Below, piece after piece: positions 13,157-23,700 of a stretch of 64,000 bases of DNA (position 1 is the stretch's first letter; each line of letters begins with the position of its first letter). Both the position numbers and the translations under genes were made by a program. Source of the stretch: Symsagittifera roscoffensis (lineage: Eukaryota; Xenacoelomorpha; Acoela; Convolutidae); the NCBI RefSeq assembly GCF_963678635.1, contig NC_087068.1, positions 45,553,013-45,617,012 of the forward strand, written 5' to 3'. The notes below the pieces were generated by a model. That model made no database searches and was not told the origin of the DNA. It worked only from the letters and a program-made list of their open reading frames with translations.

Positions 13157-13312
13157 TATGTTGCAACTAAGTTATGTATTAAGTACTGTACTCATAGAGT
13201 AATTTCAGATAATGTACACCGTCTGCTCGTCACGCTCTCCTGTTTTCGACCTGATAGATTCGTGCAACTTCTTAGTCTAATATCAATCTTAATCTTACTC
13301 TTAAATCTCCTA
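13157..13312 (-). repeat. ~150-bp direct repeat, candidate LTR of minus-strand element (left copy)
   Basis: Shares most of its length with 18540-18691 in the same orientation, including 'gataatgtacaccgtctgct', 'cgtcacgct', 'gatagattcgtgcaacttct' and 'tagtctaata'. The two copies flank integrase pieces of a minus-strand gypsy element, so short LTRs are the simplest reading. They do not show clean TG...CA ends and could instead be an unrelated short element. Confidence 0.45.
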
Positions 13313-15191
13313 GACTCAATAGATCTACTGTACACCGGTTTATGCGAGTTAGTTTCCAGAATGAGAACAACTGTATTCTAAGTTTAATTCAAATTGCTCT
13401 GGTGCTGAAACTACAAGTAGTTTCAACACTTACAGATAAGTGGGTTGTTAGTTTGATTCTTTGGATCTGTACGTATACTTGAACGTCGAGATGGCCATTG
13501 TTCTCTTGCAATGGGTTTACTTTGCTGCGATGCCAAGTCGTACTTTAAATCCTTTGAGTGTAGTGACTGTAGGCAGCATGTCGGATATGTTTTGCCATTC
13601 CGTAGTTGGAGTGTGATTGGGTTGTCAAATTCCTTGCGGCTCGTCTTTGGGCTGTATGTACTCTATATACTGCATTGTATTTTTTACACTTACAAATCTT
13701 TCTTAATTTTTGTTTTTAGTTATGATCTTGTATTAGTTTTTATCGCAAAAGCGTTTTTGTTTAGTCCGGTTATTTTTAAAAGCTACTCACCCCTGAGTAA
13801 CTCTCGTCAAAAATAGAGTGTTTGTCACAAAACGTGGATGTAGCACGGTGGGTTAGGCCGGCTATAGAGCATGCTCAGGACGTCCTCTCTGGTGGGTTAG
13901 GCTAGGAGTGGGAGTATAAATTCATACTCTCTTTTTTGGAGGGTCCTTTTTGTGTTCAACCTTTCGTGCCTTTTTTATTACTGGTTTTTCTTTTTTTTGT
14001 CTTAGTTGTGTCCTTTTCTTCAAAATTCAAATCATTTGTTTTGGATTTGTCTTTCGACTTTTTTGTGTTTTGTTCTTTTGTGTTCAGACTTGAAAGTAGT
14101 CTTCAAAAGAAAAATTTATCTAGTTCTAAGCTGGTGTTAATCCGGTTTGAGTACCGTGTGTTTTCTTTTGTTAGTCATGCTGTTAGGTTGTGGCTTGTGG
14201 TGTTTAGTAAACTTGGTTTGGTTAGTTTGGATTATTATAAAACTCCTTTCCAACAGGGTTAAAGGAAAGTTTGAAATGTGTTAAAACTGGTTAGAGTTGT
14301 TATCAGTGAAAGTTTAAATGGAAAACCATCATTTTAAACTATTCTTCGTGGGCGAGCTGTGCGATTGTGGATAGAATTGTGGGCGAATGACTGTTTAAAA
14401 CTATAAAGAAGCATCTTTGAAAAAGTTAGTACTGCTGTAACTTTATAGGCAATTTTTTTGTTATTTTACTTATTTGAAGTTATTAATTTTACTGCTTTAT
14501 TTGGGGGGTTGAAATCATCAATTTATTCTCATTTTAAAAATATTTACTGCATTTGGGAACAAAATTTATATATCAATTTATTGCTGTTTTGGGGTAAACT
14601 TTACTGCTTCATTTATTGTAATTGGTTAATATTAATTGATGATTCAAAAAAATATTTTCTGTTTTTGTTTCGTTTTTCTTTTTTGTAGATGATTGATGAT
14701 CGTGCCTGTGAAAACTAGATAAAAAGAAAAAACCTTAATAAAGAATGGTTAGTTTTTGTTCTAATTTATTAGTATATTTATTTAATTCATATTACTTTAT
14801 TCGTCTGTGAAGAATCCGTGGGGAAAAACGTCGTGGATGACTTCTGATGAGGTTAGTAAATTAGCTATCAAACGAATGATTTATTTAGTTTGGATAAATG
14901 GCCAAAGGAAATTGAGTGATTTAATGATTTTGTGCTCTTCAGTGCTAGATGAGGTTATAAAATTTATGGTTATATCTGGTGTTATGGATGAATTATGGGA
15001 TCGGGATTTCATGTAGGAATTCGTGTCGGACGATTCGTGGGCGGGATTCGTCTACGTTGAAGGCTTTGGTGAAGGGAAGTTTTGAGGGCTCTTAAGGATC
15101 TTCCTAGTTTTGTTTTTATTTATTGGAAGAAACTTGAGAAAATGTACGGGTGTTTAAAAGATCTTTCAAGAAGTGAAAATGTTAATTTATT
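13313..15191. other. Non-coding region with a TATA-like site
   Basis: No convincing gene; T-rich open runs at 13511-13816, 13936-14262 and 14458-14688 have biased composition and no domain. At 13845-13925 'ggtgggttaggc' occurs twice, followed by 'gagtataaattcatactc' (6-bp arms, 6-base loop) containing TATAAA, which resembles a promoter on the plus strand. What it would drive is unknown. Confidence 0.4.
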
Positions 15192-15410
15192 TTAAAGTGA
15201 TTTCTGAAATTCAACTTTCTTTAATAATTTAGATTGTGGAATGAATGTTTTATAATTTTTTCGTGGCTTGTTTCGAAGTCGCGATGATTGTCTATGTGGA
15301 AATTTTTCTTTTTGATCTTGTGGTAAAAATTTGTTGTCTAAACTTTTAGATATTTGTTTGTTAAGTTCTTTTTTATTTTTTTGTTCTAATGGTTTTTGGG
15401 TAGAATTCAT
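15192..15410 (-). pseudogene. Basic C-terminal tail of Pol, minus-strand gypsy element
   Basis: 72-codon open run, rich in Lys, Gln and Asn, containing 'RQSSRLRNKPRKNYK'. It lies downstream, in the minus direction, of integrase pieces and matches the usual basic tail after the GPY/F module. Frame is separated from the integrase pieces by stops. Confidence 0.5.
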
Positions 15411-15618
15411 ATCAATGCTATGACTTTGTTTGTAATTGGAGTTATTGTGAATAACTTTGAGTCCTGTAACGGAGTATAATTGAGTCAGTTCGCGAAGAGC
15501 GTACTCTTTCAGATAATAGGGTAAAAAATTGTTCCGCTGTTGAACAATCTTTTTTTGTTTAGGTCTATAAGTGTGTATGTTACATCAGTGTGTTTGTCAA
15601 TTGATTGATATGGTCATT

Positions 15619-16590
15619 TTAGGAGTAGTTGTAATTTTTTAGAAATTCCTTTTTGTGTTTAAAATTTGGAGTTAAAACGTATGTTCCAGTTTCTATGTTT
15701 GTAGCTGGTGTGAATCGAGAATTTACTTGGGAATTAAGATTTTGTCTTTGTAATAATTTTTTAAATATTTTTTGATAATTTTCATTATGTATTTTGTCTC
15801 TGTTTAAAATCCATTCATTGTGTGTACCGGAAGCTAATTTCAAAATTTATGGATGATTAAAGTGATCTTCATTGTGGGTATGTAGTGGTAGATTGTAACA
15901 TGTTGATTTTTTAGTGGGTTGTCAATAACCTTGTGCATTTTTTGAAGAGTTTGCTGTGAACATTATCGGTTTCCGTAGCTTTTGATTGAAAATCATTTTA
16001 TAGGTTGATAGTACTAAGGTTGTTGTTATTTGTGAATTATAAGATAAGGAGAATAGTTTTACAGATTTTGACCATTCATTCTATCGTGTGTCATTTCCGT
16101 TAATGATACATCAGAGATATTCTTGTAATGAACGGTTCATGCCTTCGACTATTCCATTAGTTCAAGTTGCCTGAGATATACGTGGTTTGTGTTTAATGTT
16201 ATCTAAGTGGCATAGTGGAATTGTTTCGTTGTTTATAAATTCAGTGCCATTGTCTGTAAAAAGGATTTCGGGTAATCCGAATTTTGCTATCCAGTGATCA
16301 TAAAGTGCTGTGTATGCATAATAAGCATTACAATGGGGTACTGGGTTAAGTGCTACGTAGTGTGTAAATTCGTCGACTATGACCATTATATATGAGTTTC
16401 CTTCTGAGGATGGTGATTTTGGTGCTTTTGTATCAAATGAAATTCTCTGATTGAAATATAGACTATGTCCTTTAAAATCTTGTTTTTCTGCATTTTTTTT
16501 GGTTTGGGTATGGTTTGTTTAATTGGCATGTTATACAATCATTGCATAATTCTAAATAGGTGTCCATATATTCCGTGGAGGTTGCAGTGC
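15619..16590 (-). pseudogene. pol: Integrase pseudogene, minus-strand gypsy element
   Basis: Reading in the minus direction: zinc domain end 'LELCNDCITCQ' (about 16590-16520), then the catalytic core at 16386-16162. The core has 'IVDEFTHYVALNPV' (first Asp), 'WIAKFGLPEILFTDNGTEF' (second Asp), and, after a stop, the Asn-Gly-Ile-Val-Glu region carrying the Glu. The C-terminal part at 15843-15619 reads 'SGTHNEWILNRDKIH'. Several frameshifts and stops. No RT or Gag was found upstream, so the element is truncated. Confidence 0.85.
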
Positions 16591-16743
16591 AAGTTTATTG
16601 GTGCGCAAAGTACTGCTACGCTCAAACTCTGTTAGTACACAATTTTTTCATTTTGCATTTTCTTTGTTTTTGAATATATTGAAATCTTGAAAAATTTCTC
16701 CCTAGCGCAATTCAAAATGTATTCATCTAAGTTTTTATCCTAT

Positions 16744-17031
16744 TTATAGCCAATAGTCATCTCTGGGACCCAAAGTTCTTAAAATTTTATTTTTTGACCC
16801 TAGTTTTGGTGGTTGCGTTTCTTTAGGTATATTTTGGTAAATTTTATATGTGCTTGAACATTCTGTGGGTTTTTCTTCTGTTATTTCTTCTACTGTTTTT
16901 TCTAATGTCTTGTTAGTGCTTATAGGTATTGTATAATAATTTAAGAGGAAGCGATCATGATTTTGATAGATATGGGAATGTATTGGTTGTTTGTATATAA
17001 TAGGTTTGTAGTCATTTTCAACATGTATCAT
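16744..17031 (-). pseudogene. Pre-integrase Pol fragment, minus-strand gypsy element
   Basis: 95-codon open run directly upstream, in the minus direction, of the integrase zinc domain. It ends in 'LGPRDDYWL' and is followed by a coding-like shifted frame. Position suggests the tether between RNase H and integrase, but no RNase H motif is visible, so this is by context only. Confidence 0.45.
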
Positions 17032-17675
17032 GTTAATTGAAATTGCATTGTCGCTGTAGTGTGATTACGAGGTCATATCTTTCGTCGTTATTTATCCAGA
17101 TGGGTTTTGTTTGTTTCCTAAATTGTCTCTTGACATAAGGTTTAGGATGATGGATGCAATATTGGGGTTAGTGATTTCTAGTGTCTTAAGCTGTTAGTTC
17201 TTACAATTTTTTGTGGTTAACTTAACTCGGAGCGGATTTGTCGGGTTGGAGAGAAAAGCATATACCGAATCGTGAGAAATATTTTTAGTTTCTCGTGGAA
17301 AATTATAAATTAGGATAGACTTACCTTATCTTACTTAGGGGTTGTGATTTGTGATCAAGGGTTGGAGAATAGTAAATCGATCCTCAAGGTTAAGGTATAA
17401 TTAGAACGCAAGTAGTTCGTAAGATACTATTTTATGACCTCCTATGTTTGAGTGTTTTAGCCTGGGTCATTTAAGCGGAAGGGGATCAAGTGAAGCATGA
17501 GTAACCAAAGCTCTTCAGTTTTTATCCTAATCAGAATGGTTAGCTAGTTAAAAAAATTCTGTTAATTCTGAGTCTTTAACAAGGGTTGGGAATTGAATCG
17601 ACGTTTGAGGTCGTTAGACATTAAATATTATGGGAGGGGGAGAACAAAACTGTTCTATTTGATCCAGGGATAAGA
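17032..17675. other. AT-rich leftover of minus-strand element
   Basis: No gene seen. Lies between the Pol fragment and a 56-bp tandem repeat, inside the pair of ~150-bp direct repeats. Confidence 0.4.
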
Positions 17676-17910
17676 TTGATGATCAGAAATTTAGATTTAA
17701 TTTAAATTAATTTAAAGATCCAAGGGAAGCCTTAATAACCAGAAATTTAGATTTAGTTTAAATTAACTTAAAGATCCTAGGGAAGCATTGATGATCAGAA
17801 ATGTAGATTTAATTTAAATTTATTTAAAGATCCAAGGGAAGCCTTGATGATTTTTTATTTTGAATGAAATTAATTTAAGTGAAAACAAGGATAAGCCTTG
17901 ATAATTTTTC
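17676..17910. repeat. 56-bp tandem repeat, about 3.5-4 units
   Basis: Unit reads 'ttgatgatcagaaatttaga' then 'tttaatttaaattaatttaa' then 'agatccaagggaagcc'. Three close copies begin at about 17676, 17732 and 17788, followed by degraded units. Lies in what would be the leader of the minus-strand element; the other gypsy elements here also carry degenerate tandem repeats in their leaders. Confidence 0.85.
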
Positions 17911-18539
17911 GATGAAAAAAGTTGAGTTAAAAATGTTAAGTTTTTAGTTTTGATGTTTGTTAGTTTTTGAGATTTGCTGTTTTGTTCTAGGTAATGAAGC
18001 TGGAATGAAAGAATGGCTTATATAAACTACCAATTTATGCTTTATACTAACTAATTTTTGTAATTTATATTCAAAAAATATTTTTTTCAAGATGTTTTCA
18101 ATTTACAGCAGATTTTTCAAGGAGAACGACTAATGTTGTTTTTATCGGTCGTTATTGTATGATTATTAGGTTAAGCGCCATGAAAGGTTATTGAAGATGT
18201 TTCTTCAAAATTTATTTTATGTCAGTAATTGAAAATTTAAGTTTACTGCTGGAAGTATTCTAAATATAAACGTTTGATCTGGTGTTTGTCGTACAATCAT
18301 GAAATCGATTGGTAAATTTCTTCCTAGTCGTACGTCGTCTCTTGTTCGAGGTCTTCATCCAAAACCGGGTAGTTCTCGTATTGTTCGGAAAATTGGCTCT
18401 GATATATTGAGTCATAGAGTCAATTCTACCAAATTTTTGTCATAAAACTTTTTTTTTAAATGTGGTCTTTGTCTAATACTAATCTATTTTTTCTAAATCT
18501 AGGTTATTTAAGGTCTGTTCGAGACTTTTAGTCGCACCA

Positions 18540-18691
18540 GATGAGTTATGTTTTATGTACTATACTCATAGAATAATTTAAGATAATGTACACCGTCTGC
18601 TCGTCACGCTATCTTATTTTCGGCCGGATAGATTCGTGCAACTTCTTAGTCTAATACCAATCTTAATCTTACTCTTATATATCCTAGAAAT
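18540..18691 (-). repeat. ~150-bp direct repeat, candidate LTR of minus-strand element (right copy)
   Basis: Counterpart of 13157-13312, same orientation, with scattered substitutions. Would be the 5' LTR of the minus-strand element if the pair are LTRs. Confidence 0.45.
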
Positions 18692-20225
18692 TTTTTTCTA
18701 GTATTACAGGGCTTAAAAATTGGTGCCATTTTGACCGCTTTATAGTTTCAGCAAAAGCAAAATTTTATGCCTGGAGGGTGATAGTCAAGACCAGTACTGT
18801 TCGTAGCTTAGGTTATAAGAGGAGCGCAAAAATAGCCAGCAACTTAAGGATACAAAAGTTTTGTTTACGGAAATGTTTGTTATGAAAGTGTGAATGTATC
18901 CGCAAGCAACTACTTGTATCAAGGTGAATTCTTAAGATTCCGATTGCCTTACAAGTATGAGATGAAAAAACATGAAAAATGATGGGGACGAATGATTTTT
19001 TGATAAATTTATTTGAAAATTATTATATCACAATCAATGTCAAATGACATTTACTAAACAGTATGTTTGATGAAATAGTTTTAACGAAGTTAAAAAAAGA
19101 CATCACTCAGTACCTCAGTCAGTCCCCGATGCCCCCAGAGTCAAGAGAGATACAGAGATCAACTTCACGCAGTACCTAAGTCTCAGAAGCCCCAGAGTCA
19201 AGTTAGCCACACGGTAATACATCAAAGTCTACATCAGGGATAGTCTCAGAGGTCCCCCTCCAATAGGAAACATCAAAGTCTACCTCAAGTACAGTCTCAT
19301 AGGTCCACCAGCTGTCCCCCTCAGCGTCAGAACACAGCAAATCAGGCTATATCGGACTTTTTAGTAAATGTTTATAGAACTTTCATTATGCTAGAAGTTT
19401 TTATAGACAACACTGTATGGTGTCGTTTTTTAGTTTACCTTGACCATCGACTTCAACCAGGTCAGGTCTTTTTTTTCTTTTTTGTTAGTAAACAACTATT
19501 TCCAAACAAAATTGGCTATATTTTGAATACTCATAAGAGTGCTACTTATTCGAAATTCCTATTCAAACTGTCCAAACCCATAATTGTGCTACAATTCAAA
19601 ACTGAAAACAAATCTATAGTGCTATTTGAAAATTTATAGTTTTCATTGTGCTTTTTTTTTATTAGTTCTTAATCCTCGGGGTGTAAAGGTAAATTTTTTC
19701 CGGTTAGAAAACACTGATAGCCAAAACTGGATAGCCAAAATTTCCTTAACCAAAAACCGAAAAAAAAGCGAAATCAATGTAACATACTAGTCCAAAATCT
19801 TTCTCATTTTTTTTGAAAACTTAAGAACGCCTATAGCGTAATATTTCCATTACAAAACTTGAACCATTGAGGTCTCAGAAGTTTTCGCATTTTATTCAAA
19901 AGGTTAAATTATGTTCTCAGCTAAGTTTCGCCGCTAAAAAAACTATCAAAGGTATTTGGTACTTAATAGTTGAAGTACGTGACACTTCATAGTTTCCTAA
20001 AAGCTTATAAACGCCCTATACGAATACGCACGCTCGTAGTGCCAACAGGACTGTTTGTATTTAGTCTACAAAAAAAACAAATGATACCTAAACCTACTTT
20101 CGTCCATTCCATAACTGCTCTTCTAACATTATTATACCATTCCTATGATCTTTTTACTACTTTAACGATGGCTCCAAAATTCTCCCAACAAGCGCTCACA
20201 CTAAATGGACGTTTCGCTACACTTC
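18692..20225. other. Non-coding stretch with a repeat-bearing GC-richer patch
   Basis: No convincing gene. At 19100-19340 there is a GC-richer patch with two repeated motifs: 'ccccagagtcaag' twice and 'catcaaagtctac(a/c)tca' twice. On the minus strand this patch reads as an open acidic run containing 'ETVLEVDFDVSYWRGTSETI' and a second 'DVDFDV'. Open runs at 19388-19639 and 19970 onward are not recognisable. Confidence 0.5.
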
Positions 20226-20425
20226 NNNNNNNNNNNNNNNNNNNNNNNNNNNNNNNNNNNNNNNNNNNNNNNNNNNNNNNNNNNNNNNNNNNNNNNNNNN
20301 NNNNNNNNNNNNNNNNNNNNNNNNNNNNNNNNNNNNNNNNNNNNNNNNNNNNNNNNNNNNNNNNNNNNNNNNNNNNNNNNNNNNNNNNNNNNNNNNNNNN
20401 NNNNNNNNNNNNNNNNNNNNNNNNN
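20226..20425. other. Assembly gap of 200 N
   Basis: Exactly 200 unknown bases, a typical scaffold placeholder, so the real length is unknown. It lies about 360 bases downstream of the last recognised transporter exon and may hide further exons. Confidence 0.99.
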
Positions 20426-20781
20426 AAAATGTCCTGCTTCTCAAAAATAGTAGGGTAGGCTCTTTTTTAGTCTAGTCGGGGCCCCTACCGCTTTGTAACA
20501 AAAATATATAGCCCCCTCACTACACGCTGGTTTTTTCAATTTGGCGGAGCTATGATTTGCTGAGGGGTTATGACACGAAAGAGCCAAATAATTTGAATGA
20601 AGAATTAATGTATAAAACTCATTAGGCGAAAAAAGCAGCCATCTTTGTCAAAATGCTTGATTAGTCTGGACTTTTGTGAGCTCTTGGACTTTCTTCTTTT
20701 CGTCAAGTTTTCCTTCTCCCATTGAGTCTTCAACATTTATGCGAGTTTTTCAACAACTCAAAAAGTGACTACCCTACTAAC
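20426..20781. other. Presumed intron of the transporter gene
   Basis: Follows the exon 5 donor (GTTAGT). No further exon seen on the minus strand before the N gap. Confidence 0.5.
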
Positions 20782-23700
20782 CTATGAGCATGGCAACACT
20801 ACTGGACGGGTAGCTTAGCAAAATATCATCTGCTACTGTGTCCCCGAAGGTCAAGTAGCCGAAAATAGTTGTGATCGAATAAATCAGGGAGCTCAACAGA
20901 GTCGCGGAGCCAAGAATGAAGATCCAGTTTCTGAGGTTGCGATTCTTCAGGGAGCAGTACACTGGCACTCCGCTCACGTGACACTGGTAGCCGAAGGCGA
21001 TTGTAGGCAGGGAGTTGAACACTGCTTTTCCATTGTCAGGTCTGGTCTTGATGTTTGCATCCTAAAAAGAAAAACTTTATTTAATTCTGTTTAAAAAATT
21101 TTTTTGAAAAATTCAAAGACTTTTTAATAATATTTTGAAATAAATTGCCTTTTCAACTGACGAAAACCATTGGTTACTTCAGGGGTGCCACATTCAGAAC
21201 TTTAATTGTTTTGCCGTAACTAGAAGCTTACAACTAGGCACAACTAAATTCTAACAACTATACACTTATCTCTTGAAAACCATTTTGAAGCTCTCAGAAA
21301 AAAGGCAATAAAGTTAACTTAGCGCCGAAGCTTTTTAATATAACTTTTTGACAAGGATAGCAAATTCAACACACAAATTCGTTGCCGGATAGCCGAAATC
21401 GTTTTCGATCCCGATAACCACAAAACTCGATTCGATCCCCTAATAAAATTAATCGCTGAAATTGTTAAATTGTTTTATCATCAGGGACGCCCCCCTTCAG
21501 GGATTCGACCCCCTGCCAAAATGGTACTTTTTAAGAAAACCATTTTTGGCCGACCGAGCCTAAAATTTTTCTAAGGGCGCCTTTGGCGCTAGTATATACT
21601 AACTTTGAGGGGGAGCGCGCGCCAAAAAAAAACGCAATTTTTTTGTCAAAATTTTCCAAAAAAGCCCAAAAACAGCTTTTTTTGACTTGTTTTTTTTTTC
21701 AAAAATTTATCTGCGGCGCAGAAAATTTTGTCGAAACAGCGTTTTTTTTAGTGCATTAGGAGAGTTTAGATAATCAATTGCCAACCAATCAAAAAAAAGG
21801 TTGTCAAAGTTTTCAAAATTTTTTTGAAAATCCGAACGCCCCCCCCCCCCTCGAGAAAATCCTAGATCCGCCCCAGTTTATCATATTTAATAAAAACTTA
21901 ATTATAATAAAAATAATAGCTTTTCCCATTATAGCCCCTGCTCTCCCATCCCAAGTAAATAATAGACCCTCAGAATAAAAAATTATATTATCTGGGAAAA
22001 AATTGCTTTAAAAAATTGAAAATTCCATCGAGCTTTTTTTGGATCGGCTATCCCAAAACGCTGTAAAGATCTTACTTCTGGCAAAACTTTGCACCGGAGG
22101 CAACCATTTGAAAAAATTTAGGCAAAAAATTGAGGTTTTGAACAATTTTTTGGCACCTGCTCCCTGTATCTCAAGACACGTAGTTAATTTTACTAGGCAG
22201 CCGAAAAATTCTTTGTTCCCTGGTAATCCAAATTAATTTTTTATAGGTTAGCCGAAAAAGAAATTTATTCCCGCATAGCCGAAAAAAAATTGTTCCCGAT
22301 AGTCCAAAAAATATTGTTATATGAAAGAATTCGCTCTTTTATTGCTTTCTAATTCCATGAAATAAAAACTATTAGGCATAGAAAATGTTTAGAGTCTATT
22401 GGTTTTTTTGGTTGGCTAAGTTCCGAAAACAAAACAAGATAGCTTAATTGTTCGATTAAAAGTGGTCCAAATTTTGTAAAAGTTTGATTTTTTAATCAAA
22501 TTGTGTTTTCTGGCTAATTAACTTAAAGAGGAACTTAGTTTTTCGGCTATCCGGTAATGCAGCTGTGTGGGTACGCAAACTCCTCAATCTTCTTCTCTTA
22601 TCAATCATCTGAATCAATAAACCATGAACAGCGTTTTTATCGCAAGAAAAAGTTCAGCATCCACGTCAATTCAAAACGTAAAGTTCACAACTAACTTCTA
22701 CTTTCTCCGAGTTGTAGAGAAAGGCGACAGCTAAGGCGACATAAAGGACACTTAGAAAGGAAACGATGCCGGGCAGTTCCAGGAACGAGATGCTCCTCGG
22801 CATCATGAGGGGCAGCACCACCGCGCAACTCATTCCCAGTAGAATCATCCGTCGGTAGAGATCCGAGTGCTCGCTGAAGTCTTCGGAGCCAACCATGAAC
22901 TTGACGATCTCTTGACCCTGGAGAAAGCATTAAAAACCTTCATTTATATGCCATAACTGACGTAGACGCAGGGTTTTTGAGATTTTTCCGACAGTTCAAA
23001 TTATATTTTGGCCAAATTCATCATGCTCTTATTCAAAAAAAAACGATTGCTTCCGATCAGGGGTGTATCTAAAACTTTATCGAAAGGGGGTTCAAAGATT
23101 TTCGAAAATTTTGGTAACATTTATTTGGGTAGACCAAACTGAGTGTCCGAGTGTTCTTACCAAACATTAAAAAAGCCGTTTTTAGGATTTTTCTGGAAAG
23201 TCTTGACCCAAATCTATTTTGGCGCGCGCTCCCAATTAGCGGCAAAAAATTGAATTCGTAAAATAGTACCAACGAAAGGGAACCCTTTAGGTGGCGAGGG
23301 GGTCGAATCTCTAAGAGGGGGAGGGGTGTCCGCTACATTTCCTAAAGCCGTCCTTGCATCCGATGATGTTATGTTTCAAACACTATTCGAAAGCTTTTGC
23401 TTCCATGCTGCCGTAAAAATGAGTTGTTTTAAAATGTACCAAAATTCGTCTTCTATTATTTTTGATATACTTAACCTACAAAATCAATTTATCTTTGATT
23501 ACTAATAACGAATGCCCGATAACTATTTATACATTAAGGTTGGGTAGAGTTAAGTGAAATCTTCCCATTCTCAATGAATAAACAGTTATCGGGCATTCAA
23601 TTTTTGAGTTGTTTAATCAAAAACATAAATATTTAATTGTTTTCATAGGGGCCTTACATGAACCCTAGCTAATATCACCATAAGGCAAAAGCTGTCCAAT

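Noticed and set aside
13511-14262. Hydrophobic plus-strand open frames as membrane proteins
   Set aside because: Phe/Leu/Val richness is what T-rich DNA gives by chance; no start context, splice structure or relatives seen.
20205-20450. Open frames across the N stretch
   Set aside because: Produced only by unknown bases.
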